DNA from: JAAZBV01 sp964499695
Lineage (GTDB): Bacteria > Desulfobacterota > DSM-4660 > Desulfatiglandales > HGW-15
Length of the DNA: 12,488 bases
Reading direction: 5' to 3'
NCBI GenBank assembly: GCA_964499695.1
Contig: CAZCMD010000147.1
Location: 1 to 12,488, forward strand
This document shows positions 1 to 7,514 of this stretch, in pieces; the first letter of the stretch is position 1, and each line of letters begins with the position of its first letter. Both the position numbers and the translations under genes were made by a program. The notes under the pieces were generated by a model. That model was not told the DNA's origin and did not search any database. It saw only the letters and a list, made by a program, of their open reading frames with translations.

Positions 1-12
1 GGAACTTCAGAT

Positions 13-312
13 ATGGATAAAACAGAGGTTATAAAAAAACTTAAAAAATATAAAAAGCTCCTTTCTAAAAACATGCTGTTTGATCAGATGGTTTTGTTCG
101 GGTCATATGCAAATGGGAATAACAACGAAGACAGTGATATAGATGTCGCTATTATTGTTGATAAAATAGAAGGAGATTTTTTTTCAACACGACCTTTGTT
201 ATGGAAATTGAGAAGAGAGGTTGATGATAGGATTGAACCTGTTATCCTGGATAAAAATCATGATGAAAGCGGGTTTTTAAAAGAAGTATTAAAAAATGGG
301 ATTCAAATATAA
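13..312 (+). CDS. MNT-type nucleotidyltransferase, MntA-like antitoxin
   Basis: A 99-residue minimal nucleotidyltransferase. The family signature GS-X10-DXD is exact: Gly30-Ser31, then Asp42 and Asp44, the two metal-binding carboxylates that hold Mg-ATP. The likely third carboxylate is Glu75 in RIEPVIL, where many relatives have Asp. In known HEPN/MNT (type VII) toxin-antitoxin pairs, the MNT protein AMPylates and so silences a HEPN RNase. Length and motif fit that group better than larger nucleotidyltransferases. No HEPN gene follows: the next 330 bases carry no convincing ORF, so a partner could only lie upstream of base 1. The ribosome binding site is weak (GGAA at the very edge), so the gene may be translationally coupled to an upstream gene. 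Family assignment is firm; the antitoxin role is inferred. Confidence 0.85.
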   Translation: MDKTEVIKKLKKYKKLLSKNMLFDQMVLFGSYANGNNNEDSDIDVAIIVDKIEGDFFSTRPLLWKLRREVDDRIEPVILDKNHDESGFLKEVLKNGIQI

Positions 313-366
313 CAATTGTTATCCTTACCTTGTATTCGCCTAAGTCACATAATTATCGCCTTCGTC

Positions 367-389
367 ATTCCATGGCCTGACCGTGGAAT
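367..389. repeat. Imperfect palindrome in CGTCATTCC context
   Basis: The arms are 367-375 and 381-389, around a five-base centre, with one mismatch. The flanks read CGTCATTCC and GGAATCCAG, the ends of a short dispersed repeat commonly seen in bacterial intergenic DNA. A partial relative, TTCGTCATT followed by CTCACGAAGG, starts at 9632. Confidence 0.5.
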
Positions 390-460
390 CCAGTTGCTTT
401 TGGAATGTAAGATTTTTTCTTAATTTCATTGGTATTAAAAAAATCCAACTCCCAAATACC

Positions 461-487
461 GGGCGGACACTCAGGTCCGCCCCTACA
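461..487. repeat. Palindromic repeat, GGGCGGAC stem, CCCTACA end
   Basis: GGGCGGAC (461-468) and GTCCGCCC (475-482) form a perfect 8-bp stem with a six-base loop, followed by CTACA. It resembles in style the palindromes at 2449-2479, 9731-9785 and 12163-12187: arms of variable sequence, with TGTAG or CTACA at an edge. Confidence 0.65.
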
Positions 488-681
488 GTTTAGACGCTCA
501 ATAGTAGCGATCAAAACCTTTACATATTTTGCCAGCATCTATGAAAAAATTTTATGACACTTAACCTGGATCAATAAAATTGGGGATACTGTCAGGATAA
601 TTTTTAAGCTAGGGGCGGCGATTATATCTTTGCTTTAAGGTATGAATAATGTTATAAGCCTTTTTATTTATTGGATATTAG

Positions 682-724
682 ACCCGGATTTCTTGGAATT
701 GGTCCAGTGGAATCCGGGTTTTTT
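682..724 (+). terminator. Terminator-like hairpin in the helicase leader
   Basis: ACCCGGATT (682-690) pairs perfectly with AATCCGGGT (711-719). Inside it, TGGA and TCCA can form a second short stem. Six T residues (719-724) follow directly, the form of an intrinsic terminator. It lies 26 bases upstream of the helicase start. It could end an upstream transcript or act as an attenuator in the helicase leader. Its presence argues against translation starting at the in-frame ATG at 642. Confidence 0.6.
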
Positions 725-749
725 AATTATCAGGAAGGAACAGTATTTA

Positions 750-2432
750 ATGAGTTTTAAAAATTTTGATTTAAAAGAAGAATTATTACAGGCCATAACT
801 GAGCTTGGATATACTACACCCACCCCCATACAGACCGATGCAATCCCGGTAATAATTGGCGGTGAAAGAGACCTTATAGGCCTTGCACCTACAGGCACCG
901 GAAAGACTGCCGCATTCGGCCTCCCCATGATTCAGTTGATAGACTTTGACCTGAAGCAGACACAGGGGCTTATACTCTGCCCTACCCGTGAACTCTGTGC
1001 CCAGATCACAAACGACCTGAAAAAACTGGGCAAGTTTATAAAGAACGCAAAGATCGCTGCCATAGCCGGCGGTGCAAGCATGGAAAACCAGATCAGGGAT
1101 GTAAAAAAGGGGGCGCAGATTATTATTGCAACTCCCGGCAGGCTGCTTGATCTTATTAGCAGGAAGGTCGTCAAGCTGACTAATGTATCCTATGTTGTCC
1201 TGGATGAAGCGGATGAGATGCTGAACATGGGCTTTAAAGAGGACCTTGACGCCATACTTGAATCCACACCCGATGATAAAAGGGTATGGCTCTTTTCTGC
1301 AACGATGCCTGACGAAGTGGCGCGGATCACAAGGCAGTATATGGATGACCCGGTAACGATAACCGTAGGGGGAAAAAATAAAAGTGCAATCAATATAGAG
1401 CACCTCAATTATATTGTTCATGAAAAGGACAGGTATCAGGCACTAAAAAGGATACTGGATAATGCACCTGACATCTATGGCCTTATATTCTGCCGCACAC
1501 GCATGGAGACCCAGGAGATAGCAGATAAGCTTATGAAAGATAACTATGATGCTGATGCCCTGCATGGTGATCTGTCACAGGCAGCAAGGGATCATGTCAT
1601 GAACAGGTTCAGGAACAGGAGCCTCCAGATACTTGTTGCGACCGATGTTGCGGCAAGGGGCCTGGATGTAAAAGAGATAACCCACGTGATAAACTACAGA
1701 CTGCCTGATGAGCCGCAGATCTATACCCACAGGAGCGGAAGGACCGCAAGGGCGGGTAAATCAGGCACATCCATAGTGATCACAAACCTGAAAGAAAAGT
1801 TCAAGGTTAAAGAGATAGAAAAGAGCTCCGGCATCAAGTTTACCTATGCAAAGGTGCCTGGCGGCTATGAGGTATGCGAAAAACAGCTCTACGCAATGAT
1901 AAACAGGATGGTGGAGGTTGATGTGGATTATGAAGAGATAGCCCCATTTCTGCCGCCTGTGTTTGAAACCCTTGAAGGGCTTTCAAAGGAGGAGCTGATC
2001 CAGAGGTTTGTCTCTCTGGAATTTAACAGGTTTCTTACATACTACAAGGATGCACAGGATATAAACGCACCTTTAGGAAGGGTGAGGGATGAAGAACGGG
2101 GTAAAAAGAGGTCAGGGAAGGAACAGGGTAACCTTAGCCAGGGTAAATCCAGGCGTCTTTTTATAAATGCAGGGGCGCTGGATGATCTTTCCAAAAAGAA
2201 CCTTGTAAAATCCATTTGCAGCATAAGCGGGATATCCTCGCAGAAGATAGGCTCCATTGAGATCATGAGGGAGTTCTCATTTGTTGATGTGGATGCAGGC
2301 GTTGCAGAGAGGGTAGTAACCTCCATGAAGGGCGCTGAACTGGATGGCCGCGAGATAAATGTGGAGTTTGCAGAAAAAAAGAAGGGTAAGGATGGTGGCA
2401 CGTCAAAGGGTAAAAAGAAGAAGAGGAGATAG
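750..2432 (+). CDS. DEAD-box RNA helicase with DbpA-type RNA-binding domain
   Basis: A 560-residue ATP-dependent RNA helicase of the DeaD/CsdA-DbpA type, expected to remodel structured RNA in ribosome assembly or mRNA turnover. All core motifs are present: Q motif near residues 3-28, Walker A APTGTGKT 46-53, PTREL 78-82, TPGR 128-131, DEAD 152-155, SAT 183-185, LIFCRT 245-250, ATDVAARGLD 297-306 and HRSGRTARAG 327-336. Residues 469-541 match a DbpA-like RNA-binding domain (RLFINAGALDDLSKKNL onward). The tail is a Lys/Arg-rich extension ending KKKKRR. The start at 750 is chosen because AGGAAGGA (732-739) sits at good spacing and residues 2-10 already begin the Q-motif region. The ATG at 642 would translate through the leader hairpin. 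The gene stands alone and faces the minus-strand esterase. Family is certain; the exact paralogue (deaD, dbpA or other) is not assigned. Confidence 0.96.
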   Translation: MSFKNFDLKEELLQAITELGYTTPTPIQTDAIPVIIGGERDLIGLAPTGTGKTAAFGLPMIQLIDFDLKQTQGLILCPTRELCAQITNDLKKLGKFIKNAKIAAIAGGASMENQIRDVKKGAQIIIATPGRLLDLISRKVVKLTNVSYVVLDEADEMLNMGFKEDLDAILESTPDDKRVWLFSATMPDEVARITRQYMDDPVTITVGGKNKSAINIEHLNYIVHEKDRYQALKRILDNAPDIYGLIFCRTRMETQEIADKLMKDNYDADALHGDLSQAARDHVMNRFRNRSLQILVATDVAARGLDVKEITHVINYRLPDEPQIYTHRSGRTARAGKSGTSIVITNLKEKFKVKEIEKSSGIKFTYAKVPGGYEVCEKQLYAMINRMVEVDVDYEEIAPFLPPVFETLEGLSKEELIQRFVSLEFNRFLTYYKDAQDINAPLGRVRDEERGKKRSGKEQGNLSQGKSRRLFINAGALDDLSKKNLVKSICSISGISSQKIGSIEIMREFSFVDVDAGVAERVVTSMKGAELDGREINVEFAEKKKGKDGGTSKGKKKKRR

Positions 2433-2448
2433 GCGGATATGATGTCTC

Positions 2449-2479
2449 TGTAGAGACGGGTTTAAAACCCGTCTCTACA
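2449..2479. repeat. Long perfect palindrome between convergent genes
   Basis: Two 15-base arms (2449-2463 and 2465-2479) are perfectly complementary around a single A. The core is GAGACGGGTTT and its mirror. It sits 17 bases after the helicase stop and 20 bases before the end of the convergent esterase. It may therefore serve as a bidirectional terminator, although the T-tract lies inside the stem instead of after it. Its TGTAGAGACGGG...CCCGTCTCTACA form places it with the other CTACA-ended palindromes in the window. Confidence 0.75.
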
Positions 2480-2498
2480 CCACCAATATGGGGTGAAT

Positions 2499-3455
2499 CT
2501 ATTTCAACGCCCTTATCACCGCATTATCCCTCTCCGCAATAAACCTTTTTGCCACAGAAGCACTGATTATTGAATCAAACCCGTGTGCAGCGCCCGGATA
2601 GACATGCAGCTCAGTAGCAACACCTGCCTGCAACAGCCTCTGGGCATACTCTATATTCTCATCAAGGAACAGGTCCAGTTCACCAACAGCTATATAGGCT
2701 GGCGGTAGACCTGACAGATCCTTTGCCCTTGCAGCAGCCGCATAGGGTGATACAACACCATCTTTAGATGAGTCACCCAGATATGCCTTCCATGCAAAGA
2801 TATTCTTTGCCCTGTCCCATGTACGCAGGTCTGTAATGGCATGGCTTGAGGGCGTAATATTACGGTCATCTATCATGGGGTAGATGAGGAGCTGAAAAGA
2901 AAGCGCTATCTCACCCCTGTCCCTTGTCATAATCGCAAGTCCTGCTGCAAGACCGCCGCCGGCGCTCCCACCGCCTATGGCCACCCTTGTTTTATCTATA
3001 CCAAGCTCATTAGCATTATTTACCATCCATTTTAGACTTGCATAACAGTCTTCAACAGGCGCAGGAAATGGGTCTTCAGGTGCGAGCCTGTAGTTTGTGG
3101 ATACCATGATACACCCGGTATTTACGCACATTGAACGCATGGTATAGTCATCCGCAGTAAGATCACCAAGGATATAACCGCCGCCATGTATCCAGAGCAA
3201 GCCCGGCCTTTTACCTGTTTTCCCTTCAGGTGTATATACCCTTGCTGTAATATCGGGCGCCCCTTTTGGGCCTGGGATAGTGACATCCCTTGATATAACA
3301 CCTTTGACAGCCGGCATCATGGACACCATGCGTGAAAAAATCTCATCACTCATCTTCCTTGCAGCATTGAGGTCATCAAAATTTAAAGAACCATCCGCAG
3401 GAATCATCTCAAGCGCCGGGGCAAGCTCCGGGTCTATCCGTTTCATAAGATCCAT
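2499..3455 (-). CDS. HSL-family (family IV) alpha/beta-hydrolase, carboxylesterase
   Basis: A 318-residue cytoplasmic esterase or lipase of the hormone-sensitive-lipase group, the usual length for the family. Visible hallmarks are the oxyanion-hole motif HGGGY (90-94), YRLAPE (122-127), the nucleophile elbow GGGSAGG with Ser164, the acid Asp261 in GELDLFLDE, and His291 in AAHGFDS. The elbow has Gly where most family members carry Asp or Thr (GDSAGG/GTSAGG), a conservative oddity that need not affect catalysis. Expected activity is hydrolysis of short acyl esters; the natural substrate is unknown. The start has a good AGGAGA site about eight bases upstream. It lies downstream of the MFS transporter on the same strand, 107 bases away across a heptamer tract, so the two may be co-transcribed. 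Confidence 0.92.
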   Translation of the reverse strand: MDLMKRIDPELAPALEMIPADGSLNFDDLNAARKMSDEIFSRMVSMMPAVKGVISRDVTIPGPKGAPDITARVYTPEGKTGKRPGLLWIHGGGYILGDLTADDYTMRSMCVNTGCIMVSTNYRLAPEDPFPAPVEDCYASLKWMVNNANELGIDKTRVAIGGGSAGGGLAAGLAIMTRDRGEIALSFQLLIYPMIDDRNITPSSHAITDLRTWDRAKNIFAWKAYLGDSSKDGVVSPYAAAARAKDLSGLPPAYIAVGELDLFLDENIEYAQRLLQAGVATELHVYPGAAHGFDSIISASVAKRFIAERDNAVIRALK

Positions 3456-3483
3456 ATCTACATCTCCTTTTTTTAACCTTGGA

Positions 3484-3568
3484 TTTTAAATCTTAAATCT
3501 TAAATCTTAAATCTTGACTCTTTAGCTTTTAGCTTTCAATCTTGAATCTTGAATTTTGAATCTTAAAT
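3484..3568. repeat. AT-rich heptamer tract (TCTTAAA / TCTTGAA units)
   Basis: The spacer between the transporter and esterase genes is almost entirely period-7 sequence. It begins with several TCTTAAA units, passes through TTTAGCT and TTTCAATC variants, and ends with TCTTGAA and TTTTGAA units. The tract touches the 3' end of the transporter gene and probably varies in copy number by slippage. Confidence 0.8.
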
Positions 3569-4699
3569 CTCCTTAAGCTTTCCCACAAGCATACATGCCG
3601 CAATGATAATTACCCCTGCGCCAAGTATCCCTGCCTGAAAACTCCACTTGTCTGCTATTGCGCCCAGCACTATGGGTGAAAGCCCCGGTCCTATGATCCC
3701 TGACATGCTCATCAGTATGCCTGTAAATACACTGCGTTCACTCAGGGTTGTAAGCCTTGATATAGCAACGAGCCCTGCGGGGAAGAATACAACGCTGAAG
3801 GTCGCCTGCAGAAACAATACTGAGCTTAAGAGCCAGGGGGCACTGATAACGGCTATGGCCATTGTTGTAACACCCGCTGCAAGAAGCAGGACAAAAAGCA
3901 GTTTTTTAAGATTGAACCGGTCTATAATAAAACCCACTGAGATCATGGCTATAAACCCGCCTATCCTGGATATGCCAAAAATGGTGTTTGCGGTCTCTAT
4001 CGGGATACCCCTCTCTTTGACCAGGAACAGGGGTATAACATTGTATATCCCCATGCTGGCAATGGCGCATGAGCTCCAGAGGGCAGTCATGATCCAGAAC
4101 TCCTTTCTTTTTACAATCTCCTTCATACCGCCCTTTTCCGTCTTTTCCGGTCTCGGATCAGGGGATGTGACATGGAGTATGATACCAACTATCAGGCATA
4201 CACCGCTCATGATCCAAAATACATTCTTCCAGTTCATTACTGATATGACCAGGGCGATAATAAAGGGGACGGTAAGCATGCTGAAACCCGCTGCTGTCTC
4301 ATGAACGGATATGGCCTTACCCCAGGAGTCGCGGCTGAAAATTGCAGTGATAAGAGGTATGCCGCAGGGCAGGTAAATGCCGGATGCGAGGCCGATTATA
4401 AAGCATATGGCTGCAAAAGAGATATATGTCCGTGCAAACCATAAAAGGATAAATGAAATGGTCATACCATAAAAGGAGAGCAGGATGGAGCGTTTATAAC
4501 CTATCTTAAGGGACATGAAACCGGCATAAAACACAGATATGGTATTCCCTATCCAGAAACAGAAAAAGATTACCCCTGCCATTGCATGGGTAATGGCAAA
4601 CTCATCCTCGATCAGGGGCATCAGGGGTGAGGTGATGGATTTGGCAGTAAAGTTCACATACCACAATGTCCAGAAAAGGAGTAAAAGAAAAATCTTCAT
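3563..4699 (-). CDS. Major facilitator superfamily transporter
   Basis: A 378-residue very hydrophobic protein with roughly twelve membrane segments, the MFS pattern. A motif-A-like loop follows segment 2 (GFMSLKIGYKRS) and a weaker counterpart follows segment 8 (GFIIDRFNLKK), as expected from the two-half MFS fold. The central loop (about residues 185-200) is charged (DPRPEKTEKGG). The substrate is not identifiable. An ATG five codons upstream (at 4714) has no ribosome binding site. The chosen ATG (MKIFLLLL, codon starting at 4699) has AAGGA five bases before it. The esterase gene follows on the same strand, so transport and hydrolysis of one ester or its product is possible but speculative. 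Confidence 0.88.
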   Translation of the reverse strand: MKIFLLLLFWTLWYVNFTAKSITSPLMPLIEDEFAITHAMAGVIFFCFWIGNTISVFYAGFMSLKIGYKRSILLSFYGMTISFILLWFARTYISFAAICFIIGLASGIYLPCGIPLITAIFSRDSWGKAISVHETAAGFSMLTVPFIIALVISVMNWKNVFWIMSGVCLIVGIILHVTSPDPRPEKTEKGGMKEIVKRKEFWIMTALWSSCAIASMGIYNVIPLFLVKERGIPIETANTIFGISRIGGFIAMISVGFIIDRFNLKKLLFVLLLAAGVTTMAIAVISAPWLLSSVLFLQATFSVVFFPAGLVAISRLTTLSERSVFTGILMSMSGIIGPGLSPIVLGAIADKWSFQAGILGAGVIIIAACMLVGKLKEI

Positions 4700-4746
4700 A
4701 AAAATCCTTAACATGAAATGATGTAAAAATAAAAACGTAAATTATT

Positions 4747-4900
4747 ACCACGGAGTACACGGAGAACACGGAGAAAAGCTTTTTGATGTTATCAATAAAT
4801 ACTTTTTGTTTTTCTTAGCGCCCTCTGCGTCTTTGCGGTTAAATTTAGCTTGTCACTTCAACCATACAAGAACACGGAGTAAAAGAATAAAAGATAAAAT
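4747..4900. repeat. CACGGAG-type dispersed repeat block
   Basis: Three tandem CACGGAG units run from 4747 to 4773. A TTCTTAGCGCCCTCTGCG segment lies around 4812-4830, and another unit, CACGGAGTAAAA, starts at 4873. The same combination returns at 12071-12150. There is no protein-coding signal; an ORF across 4806-5018 has no family features and consists of these repeats. Confidence 0.65.
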
Positions 4901-4961
4901 ATCCATGATCTGCGTGTCCTACGTAGTTATTTACAACTACAAACTATGGTTTTTATATGTA

Positions 4962-5056
4962 AGCGTTCAGCCATCAGCGTCCAGCTTTCAGCAAAAGGAA
5001 TATAATACAAAGATTTAGCTGACAGCTGATAGCTGAATGCTGAAAGCTGAAAGCTT
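4962..5056. repeat. Inverted pair of GCTGA heptamer arrays
   Basis: The left array (about 4962-4994) repeats TTCAGC-like heptamers. The right array (about 5018-5056) repeats the complement, GCTGAAA and variants. Folded, they make a long imperfect hairpin with a loop of about 24 bases. The period is exactly seven. A smaller version of the same arrangement lies at 9850-9928. It ends about 60 bases upstream of the phosphatase promoter. Confidence 0.75.
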
Positions 5057-5116
5057 AATCCAGAAATAATCTCTTTTTATTTTACCCTTTATCTCTTTGC
5101 AAGGATATTTATGGGG

Positions 5117-5146
5117 TTGACATAATCAGTAATAAGTTTATTTAAT
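5117..5146 (+). promoter_or_regulatory. Sigma-70-like promoter for the phosphatase gene
   Basis: A perfect TTGACA (5117-5122) is followed after 18 bases by TTTAAT (5141-5146), five of six matches to the -10 consensus. A start of transcription near 5153 would give a leader of about 26 bases containing AAGGAG (5161-5166). I found no Pho box (tandem CTGTCAT) overlapping it. Confidence 0.6.
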
Positions 5147-5178
5147 GAATCATCTTAAATAAGGAGAATGATATAAAA

Positions 5179-6858
5179 ATGAATGTAAACCGGTTTTATC
5201 TTTTTGCTGCTATTTTACTGGCCTTGATTATCTCAGGTTGTACAAGCCATATTACTGTTAAAGGGATCAGCCCTGATAACAAAGACATGAAATATAAAAA
5301 TGTGATAGTCATGGTGCCTGACGGCTGCTCCATGAGCATTGCGACCCTTGCCCGCTTTTATAAGGGTGCGGATATTAATCTTGATAAACTCCTTACAGGC
5401 TCTGTAAGGACATATTCCGCAAATTCTGTGATTACAGACTCTGCTGCTGCGGCCACTGCCTTTGCAACAGGTCACAAGACCACATCAAGCTTTATCGGAG
5501 TTGCACCCCGGGCCGAAGACCTTATGCCCTGGGTTACACCTGAGGTTCCGCCATATTATCCCCTTCCTACGATCCTTGAGGGGGCTAAATTATCCGGCAG
5601 ATCAACCGGTGTTGTTGTGACAAGCACTATACCCCATGCGACCCCGAGTGGTTTTACTGCCCACTCATCTTCACGCTTTATGCCGGACGATATCACAGAA
5701 CAGATGGTTCACCAGAATCTGGATGTGGCATTTGGCGGCGGTATGGTCCATCTTTTACCTGAAGGGCAGTCATTTGAAACAAAGGACGGTAAAACCTGGG
5801 CAGGTACCAGAAAAGATACTGAGAACCTGATGGATACGCTTAAGAGCAGTGGGTACAGCGTAATAAGCACAAGGGATGAACTGTTGCAGATGAGGGGTAA
5901 AAAGGTGTGGGGACTTTTTAATAATATCGATCTTGTACCAGACATAGACAGGGATGAACTTAATCCTACGCAGCCATCCCTGGCAGAGATGACAAAAAAG
6001 GCGATTGAGATACTTTCGACCAATGAAAAGGGTTTTTTTATGATGGTTGAGGGAAGCCAGGTGGACTATGCAGGCCATGCACATGACCCGGCCTATATGG
6101 TGACAGAGTTTCTTGCCTTTGATGAGGCTGTAGGTGTGGCTGTAGAGTATGCAAAAAGGAACAATGACACCATAGTGGTGATCTTTCCTGATCATGATAC
6201 AGGCGGATTAAGCATAGGTAATAACAGCAAAATGGGGCGCAATTATTCCGGTATACCTCTTGATACCCTTGTTACACCCCTGAAAAATGCAGAAATTACT
6301 ATTCAGGGACTACTTGAACTGGCTTACAAAGATAATACTGCAACAGTTCCTGAGATACAGGAGCTTTTTAAAACCAAATGGAACCTTGACCTTGATGAAA
6401 CCCAGGCGGGAGAGATAATAAAATTTAAAAAATTTCCCTATGGTGTTGCAGATTATATCTCAAGTAACTTCACAGTGATCGGGTGGACAACCGGAGGCCA
6501 TTCAGGCGTGGATGTGCCCCTGTGGGTGTATACCCCAGCGGATCAGAACCCGCTCAGGGGAAACATAAACAATACAGATATAGCTCGAAACCTGGCAAAG
6601 ATGATGGATCTTGACCTTAAGCTCACGAGGGATGAACTGTTTGTTGATGCACAAAGCATATTCCCTGATTCAAAGATTACAGAGGATAAGACAGGGCGGA
6701 TCTTTGAGACAGGTAAATTCAAGATACCTGTAAATAAAAACATTGTGATAGATGGGGATAATACTGTCAGTACAGAGGGGGTTTCGGTTTACATCAATGA
6801 GATAAACAAATTTTTTATACCGAAGGAGATGGTGGGGATAATACAGGGGGCAAAATAG
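5179..6858 (+). CDS. Alkaline phosphatase family lipoprotein
   Basis: A 559-residue phosphomonoesterase of the PhoA superfamily, probably anchored by lipid and facing the periplasm or outside. The signal peptide ends in a lipobox, IISGC, with Cys21 as the acylated residue. The active site can be read by comparison with E. coli PhoA: Asp48 (VPDG), Asp87-Ser88 with Ser88 as nucleophile (TDSAAAATAFATG), HATPSGF at 153-159, Glu291 (EGSQ), Asp296 and His300 (DYAGH), Asp338-His339 (FPDHDTGG) and His441 (TTGGHSG). All Zn/Mg ligands appear present, so it should be active. HATP in place of PhoA's DxT at the third metal site is common in other branches of the family. It is longer than PhoA, with an extra C-terminal segment after residue 460. 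The start is supported by AAGGAG twelve bases upstream. It is transcribed alone, ahead of the sigma operon. Confidence 0.93.
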   Translation: MNVNRFYLFAAILLALIISGCTSHITVKGISPDNKDMKYKNVIVMVPDGCSMSIATLARFYKGADINLDKLLTGSVRTYSANSVITDSAAAATAFATGHKTTSSFIGVAPRAEDLMPWVTPEVPPYYPLPTILEGAKLSGRSTGVVVTSTIPHATPSGFTAHSSSRFMPDDITEQMVHQNLDVAFGGGMVHLLPEGQSFETKDGKTWAGTRKDTENLMDTLKSSGYSVISTRDELLQMRGKKVWGLFNNIDLVPDIDRDELNPTQPSLAEMTKKAIEILSTNEKGFFMMVEGSQVDYAGHAHDPAYMVTEFLAFDEAVGVAVEYAKRNNDTIVVIFPDHDTGGLSIGNNSKMGRNYSGIPLDTLVTPLKNAEITIQGLLELAYKDNTATVPEIQELFKTKWNLDLDETQAGEIIKFKKFPYGVADYISSNFTVIGWTTGGHSGVDVPLWVYTPADQNPLRGNINNTDIARNLAKMMDLDLKLTRDELFVDAQSIFPDSKITEDKTGRIFETGKFKIPVNKNIVIDGDNTVSTEGVSVYINEINKFFIPKEMVGIIQGAK

Positions 6859-6905
6859 ATAAACCCATAAAAAAACCTGCCATTCAGACCCATAATTTAA
6901 ACGAT

Positions 6906-6944
6906 GCACCTTAGGATATTAACCTTGTTAATGTTCTGAGGTGC
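6906..6944 (+). other. 18-bp RNA hairpin between phosphatase and sigma genes
   Basis: Arms 6906-6923 and 6927-6944 pair along their whole length around a three-base loop (CTT), with three G-U wobbles and no mismatch when read as plus-strand RNA. On the minus strand the same positions would be A-C mismatches, so the fold belongs to a plus-strand transcript. No T-tract follows, so it is not a classical terminator. It could stabilise the phosphatase mRNA 3' end or belong to a small RNA. Confidence 0.7.
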
Positions 6945-6995
6945 TTGTAATCATATTCTTAACTGCAACCTTCAAAAAATAAAGAAAGAACTGGA

Positions 6996-7021
6996 TGTAA
7001 CCTTTTGGCCTTTTAAACGTT
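6996..7021 (+). promoter_or_regulatory. ECF-type promoter of the sigma operon (autoregulatory)
   Basis: The pattern is TGTAAC (6996-7001), 14 bases, then AACGTT (7016-7021). TGTAACCTTTT is a typical ECF -35 element, and a CGT-containing -10 is usual for this class. The same 26-base arrangement, 21 of 26 positions identical, occurs on the minus strand at 10713-10738. The position directly before an ECF sigma gene implies autoregulation. The -10 ends only ten bases before the ATG, so the mRNA would be almost leaderless. Confidence 0.75.
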
Positions 7022-7031
7022 AAAAAAGCAA

Positions 7032-7514
7032 ATGGATAATTTTCAGGACTTTTATAAGAAGCAAAAAAAAAGCCTGTTTTCCTATCTGATGCGGATGACA
7101 GGTGATTACTATCTGTCCATGGATATAATGCAGGAGAGTTTTTTACGCTGTCTTGATAAATACAGGGATAAGGCTATTAATATTTCGCTGCTTTACACAA
7201 TAGCGCGTAATGTATTTATTGATTTTACCCGCAGGGAAAAAAGAAAAGCGGCGCTTGAACAGGATACAGCAGACCAGGATGCGGATATTGAGAAGGAATA
7301 CAGGGTTAAAGAGGAATACAGGAAGGTGATGGCTGCAATGAAGAGGCTTGAGGCCGATGAAAGAGAGATACTGGCGCTGGCCCTGACCGAAGATCTGAAA
7401 TATAAGGATATCGCTTCAGTTATGGGGATTAATGAGGGGAATGTAAAGATCAGGGTGCACAGGGCACGTTTAAAACTGAGGGAATTTTTAAGTGAGGTGA
7501 ATAACCATGAATGA
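7032..7514 (+). CDS. ECF RNA polymerase sigma factor
   Basis: A 160-residue group-4 (extracytoplasmic function) sigma factor. Region 2 covers about residues 5-72 (FYKKQKKSLFSYLMRMTGD, then the MQESFLRC helix and YTIARNVFIDFTRR, which contact core polymerase and the -10). Region 4 covers 97-152, with the helix-turn-helix LKYKDIASVMGINEGNVK and RVHRARLKLRE reading the -35. An acidic linker separates them (residues 77-95). Length is normal. There is no clear ribosome binding site before the ATG; with the promoter so close, the transcript is likely near-leaderless. The gene overlaps the next by eight bases (ATGAATGA), the tight coupling typical of a sigma/anti-sigma pair. Likely targets are its own operon and the small secreted-protein gene at 10406-10663. 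Confidence 0.93.
   Translation: MDNFQDFYKKQKKSLFSYLMRMTGDYYLSMDIMQESFLRCLDKYRDKAINISLLYTIARNVFIDFTRREKRKAALEQDTADQDADIEKEYRVKEEYRKVMAAMKRLEADEREILALALTEDLKYKDIASVMGINEGNVKIRVHRARLKLREFLSEVNNHE

Larger units (their letters stand above)
313..641. other. Repeat-bearing intergenic spacer
   Basis: No convincing gene is visible. The stretch holds an imperfect palindrome at 367-389 (ATTCCATGG / CCGTGGAAT, one mismatch) inside a CGTCATTCC...GGAATCCAG context, and a perfect 8-bp palindrome at 461-482 followed by CCCTACAG. I see no clear sigma-70 promoter for the helicase downstream. Confidence 0.6.

Noticed and set aside
642..749. Longer N-terminus for the helicase, from the ATG at 642
   Set aside because: It would add 36 residues unlike any helicase N-terminus, runs through a terminator-like hairpin and lacks a ribosome binding site; the ATG at 750 has AGGAAGGA.
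786..1421. Long minus-strand ORF of 211 codons opposite the helicase
   Set aside because: It lies entirely within the helicase gene, is rich in Cys, His and Tyr, as expected of a frame shadow, and has no start signals.
4806..5018. Plus-strand ORF of 70 codons
   Set aside because: It is made of CACGGAG and GCTGA-type repeats, has no ribosome binding site and no family-like composition.
4962..5056. CRISPR array
   Set aside because: The period is seven bases with no 25-40 base repeats or unique spacers, and no cas genes are near.
4962..5116. Pho box upstream of the alkaline phosphatase
   Set aside because: No tandem CTGTCAT-like units with the right 11-base spacing; the CAGCTGATAGCTGAATG pattern there is the heptamer array.
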